Positions 44,831 to 53,204 of a DNA stretch of 64,000 nt are shown here, piece after piece. Source of the stretch: Solidesulfovibrio magneticus RS-1. Its GTDB lineage: Bacteria > Desulfobacterota > Desulfovibrionia > Desulfovibrionales > Desulfovibrionaceae. The first letter of the stretch is position 1. The number at the start of each line of letters is the position of its first letter. Location of the stretch: the NCBI RefSeq assembly GCF_000010665.1, contig NC_012796.1, forward strand, positions 868,001 to 932,000, read 5' to 3'. A program made the translations under genes and the position numbers. The notes beneath the pieces are model-generated. The model was not told the origin of the DNA. It did no database searches and worked only from the letters and a program-made list of their open reading frames with translations.

Positions 44831-45532
44831 ATGGCCGCCGCCAAGACGCTCCTCGCCGCCAAAGGCGTGGCCAAGACCTTCCGCTTGGGCAAGGTGGAGG
44901 TCCCGGCCCTGCGCGGCGTGGACCTGACCGTCGCGGCCGGCGAAGTGGCGCTGCTCATGGGGCCGTCGGGGAGCGGCAAGACCACGCTGCTCTCCATCCT
45001 CGGCTGCATCCTGTCCCCCAGCGCCGGCAACGTGGCTGTCCTTGGCCGCGACACGGCCGGCTTGCCCGAGGGGGAGCTGGCCAAGGTGCGTCTGGCCCAC
45101 TTCGGCTTCATCTTCCAGGGCTACAACCTGTTTCCGACGCTTACGGCCGAGGAGAACGTCCGGGTAGCCCTGGACCTGCGCGGCGTCAAGGGGGGCGACG
45201 CCGTGGAACGCTCGCGGCAGGCCCTTGACGCCGTGGGCCTTGGCGACAAATACCGGATGCTGCCCCGCGATTTGAGCGGCGGCCAGAAGCAGCGCGTGGC
45301 CATTGCCCGGGCGCTGGTGGCCGAACCCGATATCCTGCTTGCCGACGAGCCCACCGCCGCCCTGGATTCCGAGACCGGCAAGGCCGTCATCGCCATCCTT
45401 CGGGAGCTGGCCGTCACCCACGGCCGCTCGGTGGTCATCGTCACCCACGATCCCCGCATCGCCGCTTTCGCCGACCGGGTGATCCGCATCGAGGACGGTC
45501 GCATCGTCGGCCAGGGACAGGAGGTCTCGTAA
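44831..45532 (+). CDS. ABC exporter ATPase (DevA/LolD/MacB-type)
   Basis: ATP-binding subunit of 233 residues. Walker A is GPSGSGKTTLLS; the signature is LSGGQKQRVAIARAL; Walker B is ILLADEPTAAL; the switch histidine lies in VIVTHDPRIA. The N-terminal segment TFRLGKVEVPALRGVDL is typical of the LolD/DevA group. It starts four bases after the permease and is two bases before the membrane-fusion gene. Confidence 0.95.
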   Translation: MAAAKTLLAAKGVAKTFRLGKVEVPALRGVDLTVAAGEVALLMGPSGSGKTTLLSILGCILSPSAGNVAVLGRDTAGLPEGELAKVRLAHFGFIFQGYNLFPTLTAEENVRVALDLRGVKGGDAVERSRQALDAVGLGDKYRMLPRDLSGGQKQRVAIARALVAEPDILLADEPTAALDSETGKAVIAILRELAVTHGRSVVIVTHDPRIAAFADRVIRIEDGRIVGQGQEVS

Positions 45533-45534
45533 CC

Positions 45535-46650
45535 ATGCTGCAACGCGCCATCATCCTGGCCGTGGCCGCCGTCATGATCCTCGGCGGCGCGCTGTGGCTG
45601 CGCTCCAACACCCGTCTCCGAAACGCGCCCGGAGTGCAGGCGGCCGCGTCGGCCAAACAGCCCCCCGCCGCGGAGACGGCCGCGCCCAGGCCGGCCCCGG
45701 CCGGTCCGGCCTGGGTGGCCGCGCCGGGCAAGGTGGAACCGGTGTCCGAGGAAATGCGCCTGGGCTTCGACATCGCCGGCAAGCTGGCCGAGGTTTCGGC
45801 CGAAGAGGGCGACCGGGTGCGCCAGGGGCAGATCCTGGCCAAGCTCGCCGCCGACGAATACGCCGCCCGCATCGACGTCGCCGAGCAGGTGCTGGCCGCC
45901 CGGGAAGCCGCCCTGGCCAAGGTGCTGGCCGGCTCCCGGGATATGGAACGCAAGGAGGCCCGGGCGGCCGTGGAAGAGGCCCGGGCCGTGTCCGAACAGG
46001 CCAAGCTCGAAAATGAGCGCCGTCGCCGGCTGTTGAGCAAGGAAGTGCTGTCCCAGGAGGAAGCCGACCGGGCTGAACGGGAATTCAAGGTGGCCGGCCA
46101 GCGCCTGGACGCCGCCCGCCAGCGGTTTCACCTGGTGGACGACCCATCCCGCGAAGAGGACGTGAAAAAGGCCATGGCCGAGGCGGCCGAGGCCCGCTCG
46201 CGCCTGGCCGAAGCCCAGGCCCTGGCCGCCAAGACCGTCATCCGCTCGCCCATCGACGGCGTGGTGCTGCGCAAGCACCGCCGGGCCGGCGAGATGGTGT
46301 CGGTGTCCTTTGACACGCCGGTGGTCACCGTGGGCGACGTCAGCCGGCTGCGGGTGCGGGCCGACGTGGACGAACGCGACATCGCCCGCATCGCCCCGGG
46401 GCAAAAGGCCATGCTCATGGCCGAGGCCTACGGCGACAAGCGCTTTTCCGGCGTGGTCATCCGGGTGGCCGGCATCCTGGGCAAGAAAAACATCCGCACC
46501 GACGAGCCGGCCGAGAAAAACGACACCCGCATCCTCGAAACCCTCATCGATGTGACGCCGCCGGCCGAGCTGCCGGTGGGGCTGCGCATGGACGTGTTCA
46601 TCATCACCGCCCCGGACGGCGAAGCCAGCCTGCCGGCCTACACGCCGTAG
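45535..46650 (+). CDS. HlyD/DevB-like membrane fusion protein
   Basis: Periplasmic adaptor protein of 371 residues with an N-terminal anchor helix (about 4-22). The biotinyl-lipoyl-like half-motifs (AAPGKVEPVSEEMRLGFDIAG and IRSPIDGVVLRKHRRAGEMV) flank a long coiled-coil hairpin rich in Ala/Glu/Arg. The C-terminal beta barrel contains RVRADVDERDIARIAPGQKAM. It links the ABC permease to an outer-membrane duct. It is the last gene of the permease-ATPase-adaptor operon, and a compound palindromic repeat follows it. Confidence 0.92.
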   Translation: MLQRAIILAVAAVMILGGALWLRSNTRLRNAPGVQAAASAKQPPAAETAAPRPAPAGPAWVAAPGKVEPVSEEMRLGFDIAGKLAEVSAEEGDRVRQGQILAKLAADEYAARIDVAEQVLAAREAALAKVLAGSRDMERKEARAAVEEARAVSEQAKLENERRRRLLSKEVLSQEEADRAEREFKVAGQRLDAARQRFHLVDDPSREEDVKKAMAEAAEARSRLAEAQALAAKTVIRSPIDGVVLRKHRRAGEMVSVSFDTPVVTVGDVSRLRVRADVDERDIARIAPGQKAMLMAEAYGDKRFSGVVIRVAGILGKKNIRTDEPAEKNDTRILETLIDVTPPAELPVGLRMDVFIITAPDGEASLPAYTP

Positions 46651-46662
46651 GGGGAGGGGGGG

Positions 46663-46735
46663 GCCTCCGGCGGCCAGGAGAGGCGCTGCCTCTCCTGGAC
46701 CTCTCCGCTGGGGGCCTGAGGCCCCCAGACCCCCC
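46663..46735 (+). repeat. GC-rich palindromic repeat, copy 4 (compound)
   Basis: It begins with the family core GCCTCCGGCGGCC, but an extra stem (CCAGGAGAGG / CCTCTCCTGG) is inserted. The standard GGGGGCCTGAGGCCCCC palindrome follows. It may be a fused or nested pair of elements. The tail AAGGGGTAAAGGGG matches other copies. Confidence 0.8.
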
Positions 46736-46922
46736 ACCTGAAAGAAGGGGTAAAGGGGTTTGGCCGACTCGCCCGACGGTTTGAGCGGTGGCTGGCGGTC
46801 AGAGCGCCAGTTGCGCAGCAGCATTGGCCAGGAGGCGGCGCGCCGCACACCCCCTTGACGTGAGGCAGCCGGCCGGGCAGCGTGGGCCATAGGCCGGGAG
46901 ATTTCCCGCCGCCGGAGGGTCC

Positions 46923-47387
46923 ATGGCCGACGTTGTTTCCTCCCCGCCGCTGTCCGGCCCGGTCCGGGCGCTTTACGCTCTGGCTGCGGCCGTGGGCTAT
47001 CCGCCGGCCTTCTTGCTGGCCTATCTGCTGACCCTGGCCGTGCCCTACGGCGCGGTGGAGAAATCCACCAACGTCTTTTCCGTGAATCCGCTGATTTTCG
47101 CTGCCCTGGCGGCGGCAATCTGCGCCGGGCGGTATTTCCTGTGGCGGGGCTGGCGTCGCTGGCGGGGTAAGGCGGGCGCTGCCGAGGCCGGAACGCTGGA
47201 TATGTGGCTGACGGCCCACAAACCGTGTCTGGCCGTCGTGCCGATCTCTTTAGGGATCGTGGCCATCGACATGGAAGGCAACGCCTTCGGGTTTCTGGTC
47301 TTTCCGCTCTACGTCGTCCTAGGCGTCGTTATGGGCGTCTGGTTTCATCGCCGCCTGCGCCGGTCGTCGGCCCGACCCGCCGCCTGA
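46923..47387 (+). CDS. hypothetical membrane protein
   Basis: Protein of 154 residues with predicted helices at about 15-42, 55-72 and 99-140. A GGAGG site precedes the ATG. Basic segments (RGWRRWRGK and HRRLRRSSARP) suggest cytoplasmic loops. No family was recognised. Its last 59 bases overlap, in antisense, the 3' end of the transglycosylase gene. Confidence 0.72.
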   Translation: MADVVSSPPLSGPVRALYALAAAVGYPPAFLLAYLLTLAVPYGAVEKSTNVFSVNPLIFAALAAAICAGRYFLWRGWRRWRGKAGAAEAGTLDMWLTAHKPCLAVVPISLGIVAIDMEGNAFGFLVFPLYVVLGVVMGVWFHRRLRRSSARPAA

Positions 47388-48261
47388 GGGCGTTGCCACC
47401 CTTCCCGCCTCGCCGGCAATCGCCGTCCCTGGCCTCCACCCCCTTTTCTTCAGCTGGGGGGTCCGGGGGCCTCAGGCCCCCGGCCGCCGGAGGCATTCTT
47501 TTGGTCTTCTTCTCGCCTCCCCCGACCGCTCCCTTTTTCGTAAGCCCCGGGTGGCTTTCGCGCAGCATGGCGTAGCGGTTCATGATGCGGTCGACGTAGG
47601 TCATGGTTTCCGGGATGTTGGGGACGCCGCCGCAGCGGGCCACGGTTTCGGGGCCGGCGTTGTAGGCGGCCAGGGCCAGTCGCAGGTCGCCGAAGCGGCC
47701 GATGAGCTGGCGCAGGAAGGTTGCGCCGGCGGTGACGTTGCGTTCGGGATTGAAGGGGTCGGCCACGCCGAAGTGGCTTTGGGTGTCGGGCATGAGCTGC
47801 ATGAGTCCGGCCGCGCCCTTGGGCGACACGGCGCAGGCGGTAAACCGCGATTCCTGTTCGATGACGGCGTAGAGCAGTTCCGGGTCCAGGCCGCTGGCCC
47901 GGCTTTTGTCCCGCACGAGATCGATGAGCGGCCCGGATTCGATGACCGCCGGATAGCCCGACGGCCCAAGCGGGGCCAGGCCCAGGCGGCGATAGGCCCG
48001 GGTGGCTTCGAGAATCCAGCCGTCCTTGCGGTCCTTGGACACCGCGCCCTGGTCGTGGATGCGTTTTTTGATGGCCGCGAAACCGAGCTTGGGGTCGCTG
48101 GGGCCTTCGTAGATGAGGACGTAGTTGGCGTCGCGGGGTTCTTCGCTCAGGTGAATAAGCCCGTAGTCGTCCTCATACCCGTAGAGGGCAAAGGCGCGGG
48201 CGACGGACGGGACCGTCAGGAGGAGAAAGGCCCCGAGCAGCAGGGCCAGGACGTGTCGCAT
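47329..48261 (-). CDS. lytic transglycosylase (Slt-type), with repeat-derived C-terminal tail
   Basis: Secreted enzyme of 310 residues that cleaves peptidoglycan glycan strands. The signal peptide spans about 1-23. A DUF4124-like N-terminal segment (ALYGYEDDYGLIHLSEE) precedes the lytic transglycosylase domain. The catalytic Glu is in YAVIEQESRF, followed by SPKGAAGLMQLMPDTQ and LAAYNAGPETV. The domain ends at about residue 240. The last 65 or so residues (after GLTKKGAVGG) include MPPAAGGLRPPDPP, which is the translated palindromic repeat. The open frame thus runs through a repeat and overlaps the convergent gene by 59 bases. A shorter ancestral protein is likely. Confidence 0.88.
   Translation of the reverse strand: MRHVLALLLGAFLLLTVPSVARAFALYGYEDDYGLIHLSEEPRDANYVLIYEGPSDPKLGFAAIKKRIHDQGAVSKDRKDGWILEATRAYRRLGLAPLGPSGYPAVIESGPLIDLVRDKSRASGLDPELLYAVIEQESRFTACAVSPKGAAGLMQLMPDTQSHFGVADPFNPERNVTAGATFLRQLIGRFGDLRLALAAYNAGPETVARCGGVPNIPETMTYVDRIMNRYAMLRESHPGLTKKGAVGGGEKKTKRMPPAAGGLRPPDPPAEEKGVEARDGDCRRGGKGGNALRRRVGPTTGAGGDETRRP
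47456..47494 (-). repeat. GC-rich palindromic repeat, copy 5 (inside a reading frame)
   Basis: The 39-base core is in minus orientation and otherwise identical to copies 1-3. It lies inside the 3' part of the transglycosylase reading frame. Confidence 0.85.
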
Positions 48262-48320
48262 GGGATGCTCCGGCGGGTTCGCCATCCTCCCATAGGACGG
48301 CGAACCCGGCCGGTCAAGGG

Positions 48321-48356
48321 GCAAGGGTTGCCGCCGCAGCCGGCGGCAACCCTTGC
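48321..48356. terminator. hairpin after the FmdE/MoeA-like gene
   Basis: A perfect 16-base stem (GCAAGGGTTGCCGCCG and its complement) has a CAGC loop. No clear T-run follows. It lies between the minus-strand gene ending at 48404 and the transglycosylase gene. Confidence 0.5.
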
Positions 48357-48403
48357 GGCAATTCGTCGATCTTTAACAATACAAGCTTATTATTAAAGGG
48401 TGG

Positions 48404-50047
48404 TTACTTGCCGAAGGGACACTTGGGGTAGGTGCAGGCCCGGCAATTCAGGCACATGGAACCTTCGGCCAGTTCGGCCAGGTCGCGGCGGGTGAGGGTC
48501 TGGCCGGCCAACACCCGGGGCAGGAGCAGGTCGAAGCTGGTGGTGCGGTGAAACAGCGCGCAGGCCGGCACGCCGATGACGTCGGCCGCGCCGAGATGCC
48601 CCACAAGGGCCATGGCTCCGGGCAAGACCGGCATGCCGTGGACGGCGTCGGTCAGGCCGGCGTCGTCCAGGCCCAGGCGGGTGACGTCGTCGGGATCGAC
48701 GGACAGGCCGGCCGTGGTGACGATGAGGTCGCAACCCTCGGCCAGCAGTTCCCGGGCGGCCTGCGCCACGGCGACCCGGTCGTCCGGGGCCTTGCGCACG
48801 GCGATGACCGCGCCGCCCAGGGCCTCGACCTTGGAGCGCACCACCGGCTCGAACTTGTCCTCGATGATGCCCGAGGCGATTTCCGTGCCCGTGACCAGCA
48901 CGCCGGCCCTGGTCTGGCGGATGGGCAAAATGTTGAACAGCGGGCCGTCGGCCAGCACGCGCATGGCCACGTCGAAGATGCGGCGCGGCAGATAGAGCGG
49001 GATGGCCCGGCAACCGGCCACGGCCTTGCCGGCTTCGACCACCAGATGGGACTGGCGCGAGGCGCACATGACGCCTTCGATCATGTTAAACGCCGTGAGC
49101 CGCTCCTTGGCGATGGCGAGCAGGCCCTTTTCCAGGGCAATGAGCTCCACCTTGCCCTCGCGGGGCGGCCCGGAGGTGGTCAGACCCACCCCGGCCATGG
49201 CCTGGGCAAAGGCTTCGGCGGCCTGGTTTTCGTGGACGAAATCACCCAGCGGCTCGGAATGGTCTTCGACGTAGACTTGGTTTTTGCCCATGGTCTGGAG
49301 GCGGCAGACGTCGCCGGCATGGATGTCGGCCCCGGCGGCGAATTCCACGCCCTTGGACTCCCCGGGCACGATGCGGGTCATATCGTGGAGCACCCGCCGG
49401 CCAGCCGCCTCATCCACGGGCACGGCCCGCAGGTTCGGCGCGTCGGAGGGCACGAGGTAGGGGGCCTCGCCGGCGCAGCCCCGGCAGATGGCCCCATCGG
49501 CCTTGGGATAGCCCTCGCCGCAGGCCGGGCACACGCCGATGGCCCCCATGTTGGGCTTGATCATGAACGACGGCTTCATGACCACCGGGGCCAGCAGGCA
49601 GATATGGCGGGCGGCGGCCTTGATCTCGGCGAAAAGGCGTTCGCGGTTCTGCTCTTTTTTCGGCTTGAGCTTGAGGAACCAGGCGTGGATTTCCGGCCAG
49701 TTCTCCAGATGCTTGGGATCAAGCCAGGCCCGGTAGCCCTGGCCGGTGAACTTGTCGTAAAGCGAGAGCGCGTAGCGGCCGAGGTTAATCACCCGCATCC
49801 AGCCGTTGCCGTAGCTTGGCGGGGTGAGGATCTGCACGGCGTCGGGAAGGCACTTCTTGGTTTCCACCACGGCGTCGAAAAGCGTTCCCTCGGGCAGCAT
49901 GGCCCGGGCGGCATCGACCATGTAGCCGCCGATGATGAGTCCGGGGGCAGGGTTGCCGTGGAAGGCGGCGGCGACCTTGAGGAACTCTTCGAAGGTGTGA
50001 GGGCCGATGGCGCTGTCGTGCGCCTGCAGTTCTGTCAAATTTGACAT
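48404..50047 (-). CDS. FmdE / zinc ribbon / MoeA-like fusion protein
   Basis: Protein of 547 residues. The N-terminal half is FmdE-like (AFHGNPAPGLIIGGYMVDAA, about 29-48; in FmdE the third residue group is usually FHGH). A zinc ribbon follows (VCPACGEGYPK and ICRGC, about 170-195). The C-terminal half is a MoCF/MoeA-like molybdopterin-binding domain (GVLVTGTEIASGIIEDKF and IVTTAGLSVDPDD). It ends with a cysteine cluster CLNCRACTYPKCPFGK. It likely handles molybdenum or tungsten cofactor for the neighbouring molybdopterin oxidoreductase. The MarR gene lies 49 bases upstream on the same strand. Confidence 0.88.
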   Translation of the reverse strand: MSNLTELQAHDSAIGPHTFEEFLKVAAAFHGNPAPGLIIGGYMVDAARAMLPEGTLFDAVVETKKCLPDAVQILTPPSYGNGWMRVINLGRYALSLYDKFTGQGYRAWLDPKHLENWPEIHAWFLKLKPKKEQNRERLFAEIKAAARHICLLAPVVMKPSFMIKPNMGAIGVCPACGEGYPKADGAICRGCAGEAPYLVPSDAPNLRAVPVDEAAGRRVLHDMTRIVPGESKGVEFAAGADIHAGDVCRLQTMGKNQVYVEDHSEPLGDFVHENQAAEAFAQAMAGVGLTTSGPPREGKVELIALEKGLLAIAKERLTAFNMIEGVMCASRQSHLVVEAGKAVAGCRAIPLYLPRRIFDVAMRVLADGPLFNILPIRQTRAGVLVTGTEIASGIIEDKFEPVVRSKVEALGGAVIAVRKAPDDRVAVAQAARELLAEGCDLIVTTAGLSVDPDDVTRLGLDDAGLTDAVHGMPVLPGAMALVGHLGAADVIGVPACALFHRTTSFDLLLPRVLAGQTLTRRDLAELAEGSMCLNCRACTYPKCPFGK

Positions 50048-50096
50048 GCAGCGACTCGCAAGGACGCGCCCGCGAATAGACGGAACGCGGCAGAAG

Positions 50097-50561
50097 TTAA
50101 GACACGTTGGCGTAAACGCGATTGAGCAGGGATTTGAGCGTGGCCACTTCCTGGCTGGAAAGCCCCAGGCAGGCGCGCTCCAGGCAGGTGACGCCGACGT
50201 CGAGGAGCTTGTCCTTGAGGGCGGCTCCGGCTTCGGTCAGGTGGATGCGGTGACTGCGGCGGTCCTTGGCGTCGGGCTTGCGGACCACGAGTTGTTTGTC
50301 TTCGAGGATCTTGAGCAGCCGGGTGACGTTGGGCTTGTCCTTGTCGGCGCGCCGGGCCAGTTCCACCGGGGTCTGGCCGTCGGCTTCCCACAGGAGATTT
50401 AAAATGCCCCATTGGTCCACGGTGATGTCTTCGCCGGCTTCCTGGAGCAGCACGTTGCCGAGCAGCCGAAGCTTGAGCGCCGTGCGCACCAACAGAAATC
50501 CCAGCGAATCCCGCAGGGGAAACGGACGAACGTCCTCGGGTGAAAGCAGCGATCCTTCCAT
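50097..50561 (-). CDS. MarR-family transcriptional regulator
   Basis: DNA-binding regulator of about 154 residues. The winged-helix core has VDQWGILNLLWEADGQTPVELARRADKDKPNVTRLL and the wing VRKPDAKDRRSHRIHLTEAG. The Met at 50561 has GGAAG ahead; an upstream Met at 50588 would add nine residues. It sits between the molybdenum-handling fusion gene and the molybdopterin oxidoreductase, all on the minus strand. It probably controls this locus; the ligand is unknown. Confidence 0.9.
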   Translation of the reverse strand: MEGSLLSPEDVRPFPLRDSLGFLLVRTALKLRLLGNVLLQEAGEDITVDQWGILNLLWEADGQTPVELARRADKDKPNVTRLLKILEDKQLVVRKPDAKDRRSHRIHLTEAGAALKDKLLDVGVTCLERACLGLSSQEVATLKSLLNRVYANVS

Positions 50562-50712
50562 ATATTCTTCCAAGCTACCATGTCGCATCCCAACGGGTCA
50601 ACGGCGTTTTGGACATTCGTGACAGTTGCAGCGAGAGAATCGGCCTGATTCCGGAGTCGATACAGGCTTCGCGAAGAAATCCTCGGCGTTGCTGTCCACG
50701 ACGGGCTTCAAT

Positions 50713-50749
50713 CATGGCCGGGGCGGCGCAGTACGCCGCCCCGGCCATG
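50713..50749. terminator. perfect hairpin between the molybdopterin enzyme and the MarR gene
   Basis: A 16-base stem CATGGCCGGGGCGGCG and its complement have a CAGTA loop. No T-run follows. It lies about 105 bases after the enzyme gene on the minus strand. Confidence 0.45.
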
Positions 50750-50854
50750 GGAACTCCTCGTGCCGCGTCCTCGAAAAGGGCCTGGGCGCTTCTGGGGGAC
50801 ACGCGAAACATGAATCGTCCACTCCACAACAAACATCTTGTCCGGGGAAACGCC

Positions 50855-52942
50855 CTAGGCCGGCTCCACCGTCACGAAATGCTCCTGCATGCACACGCCG
50901 CCGCCGCCCTTGTCCCAGTTGTTGATGCCCTGGGGCATGAGCTCGTTGTCGGCCACGCCCATGCCCCGGGCCCGGCTTTCCACGGGCAGGGTATGGCCAA
51001 AGCCGTGGACCATGAACACGGTCTCGGGGTGGATGCCCTCGGTGACCTTGGCCCGGATCTGGCCGGCGTGGGAGCCGTTTCGCACGGTAACCAGCGCCCC
51101 GTCGTCGACGCCGAGCTTGGCCGCCTCGGCGCTATTTATCCACAGCTCGTTTTCCGGCATCTGGGCGAACAACAGCGGATTGTTGACGGTGTGTCCCTGG
51201 GTGTGCAGGCCGACCCGGCCGAAGCTCACCCGGTAGCGGCCGGGAGGCGGCGAGGCCGGGGCCACGTAGGGGGGCAGGGAGGCGACGCCGTCGGCTTCGA
51301 GCTTGGCCGAGACGATCTCGATCTTGCCCGAGGGCGTCTTGAAGGTTTTGTCGTCCACCGGGCGCAAAAGCGGCCCGCCGAGCTTGATCATGCCTGTGGC
51401 CTCGAAATCGGCCACGGTGACGCCGGTGTCCTGCAACTGGAAGTTCCAGATGTCCTCGATGGAGGCGAAATCCAGTTCCTTGATGCCCATATGCCGGGCC
51501 AGATCGCGGTAGATCTCCCAGTCGGCCCGGGTGTCGAAGCGGGGGGTAAGCGCGCGCTTGCGCACGAAAAACTGCGGCGCGCCGCCGGATTTGGAGGCGA
51601 TCATGGATTCGCGCTCCAGGGCCGGCGACATGGGCAGGATCACGTCGGCGAACCAGGCCGTGTCCGACCAGGAGTAGGTGACGGCCACCAACAGCTCCAG
51701 GTTGTCCCACTTCTTTTTGACGTCGGCCGTGTCCGGGAAGGACATGAGCGGATCGTGGCGATGGGCGATGTAGGCCTTGATGGGATAGGGCTCGCCGCTG
51801 ACGATGGCCTCGAAGGCTAGGTTGACCAGGCCCGGGCCGGCTTCGAAGTGGCCGCGGCCTTCCATCCACCCTACGCCGTCCACGCGCTTGGCTTCGGGCT
51901 TGGGGAAAAGATCGACCAGCTGCTTGAGGCCCTTTTTGCCCACATGGCCGGGCTTGTTGACCTGGGGCAGGCCGCCCTTGGCCCCGATGGACCCCAGCAG
52001 GGCGTTTATGATGTAGGCGGTGCGGCAGACCTGGAAGGAGTCGCCGTAGCGGGCGGTCATCCAGCCGGGATGCCAGATGACGGCCGGGGCGGCGGCGGCC
52101 AGCTGGTCGGCAAGGTCGCGGATGCGCTTGGCCGGCACGCCGGTGGCGGCGGCGGCGAAATCGGCGTCGTAAGGTGCGATGAAAGCGCGCAGGGCGTCGA
52201 GATCCTGTATCCAGGCGGCGGCGAAATCCTTGTCGTAGAGGTCGCGGGTAATAAGCTCGTGGATGACGCCGAGGTTTAAGGCATAGTCCGTGCCCGGACG
52301 CACCATGAGGAAGGTGTCGGCCTTGGCGGCGGTGACGGTGGTGCGCACGTCGATGCAGGTGATCTTGCAGCCGGCGTCCTTGGCGTCCAGGAGGTCGTTG
52401 ACTTCCTTGACGTTTATCGCCTCGAAAATATTGCGTGTCTGGAGCACGACATGCTTGGCGTTCTTATAATCGTAGAACACGTCCTTGCGGCCGAAGCCGA
52501 ACAGCGACAGGGCGGCGTGCTGGACGTTTCGGGCGCAGGCCGAATCGTGGTTGCAGTAGTTGGGGCTGCCCAGGGCTTTTAAAAAGGCGCGGTGCATGTC
52601 GCGAAACGGGCCGCCCCGGTCGGAGAGCAGGATGGAGCGCGCGCCGTGGGCTTCACGGATGCGGGACAGCTCGCCGGAAACGTAGGCCAGGGCTTCGTCC
52701 CAGGACACCTTGCGCCATTTGCCCTCGCCGCGCGCCCCGGCCCGGATCATGGGGAACTGGGGACGTTCGTCGTCGGCGACCAGCGCTCCGCCGGCCGCGC
52801 CCCGGGCGCACAGCGCGCCCTTGATGCCGGCGGCGTGGGGGTTGCCCTGCAGATATACCACCTTGTTGCCTTCCACCGTGGCCATCATGGGGCAGCGCAC
52901 GCTGCACATGCCGCAGACGCTGTAGACGTTTTTCCTGTTCAT
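50855..52942 (-). CDS. molybdopterin oxidoreductase (DMSO reductase family)
   Basis: Catalytic subunit of about 695 residues. The N-terminal [4Fe-4S] motif is CGMCSVRCPMMA with the last cysteine in GALCARG. The likely molybdenum ligand is the Cys in NHDSACARN. The C-terminal molydop_binding domain contains RVSFGRVGLHTQGHTVNNPL and DDGALVTVRNGSHAG. No Tat signal is present, so it is cytoplasmic. It resembles thiosulfate/polysulfide-type or related Mo-bisPGD reductases, but the substrate is not clear. The Met at 52942 was chosen because GGAG lies 7 bases ahead; an in-frame Met lies 12 bases upstream. It is divergent from two Fe-S protein genes, its likely partners. Confidence 0.93.
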   Translation of the reverse strand: MNRKNVYSVCGMCSVRCPMMATVEGNKVVYLQGNPHAAGIKGALCARGAAGGALVADDERPQFPMIRAGARGEGKWRKVSWDEALAYVSGELSRIREAHGARSILLSDRGGPFRDMHRAFLKALGSPNYCNHDSACARNVQHAALSLFGFGRKDVFYDYKNAKHVVLQTRNIFEAINVKEVNDLLDAKDAGCKITCIDVRTTVTAAKADTFLMVRPGTDYALNLGVIHELITRDLYDKDFAAAWIQDLDALRAFIAPYDADFAAAATGVPAKRIRDLADQLAAAAPAVIWHPGWMTARYGDSFQVCRTAYIINALLGSIGAKGGLPQVNKPGHVGKKGLKQLVDLFPKPEAKRVDGVGWMEGRGHFEAGPGLVNLAFEAIVSGEPYPIKAYIAHRHDPLMSFPDTADVKKKWDNLELLVAVTYSWSDTAWFADVILPMSPALERESMIASKSGGAPQFFVRKRALTPRFDTRADWEIYRDLARHMGIKELDFASIEDIWNFQLQDTGVTVADFEATGMIKLGGPLLRPVDDKTFKTPSGKIEIVSAKLEADGVASLPPYVAPASPPPGRYRVSFGRVGLHTQGHTVNNPLLFAQMPENELWINSAEAAKLGVDDGALVTVRNGSHAGQIRAKVTEGIHPETVFMVHGFGHTLPVESRARGMGVADNELMPQGINNWDKGGGGVCMQEHFVTVEPA

Positions 52943-53065
52943 TGTTTGCTCCATATTGTGGCGGCGTTGCGTGTGCCGGAGAGTTTCGAGCCTCTCACGC
53001 ACTAGCAGGAAATCGTGATTGGGTGCAAGGGAAAAGTGTTGTGAAATGAGGAACGTGGATTTAAG

Positions 53066-53095
53066 ACAATCACGCTTGGCAAACTAGATGATTGT
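53066..53095. promoter_or_regulatory. inverted repeat in the molybdopterin-locus divergent region
   Basis: ACAATCA (53066) and TGATTGT (53089) are inverted across 16 bases. The gap is about 260 bases and divergent. It could be an operator for the MarR regulator or another protein; nothing more supports this. Confidence 0.25.
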
Positions 53096-53204
53096 GAAGA
53101 CGGGAACTTGTGCCCCATCCGTTGACAAGGGCGGCAAAAACCCGTTTATCCTGGGGGAAATTCCGGATCGGGCGTTGCCGGTTGCGCGCCCAGGGAGGTC
53201 TGGC

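Noticed and set aside
50575-50832. Small minus-strand frame of 85 codons between the MarR and molybdopterin genes
   Set aside because: It overlaps the MarR start and spans a perfect hairpin. No domain or ribosome binding site is seen.
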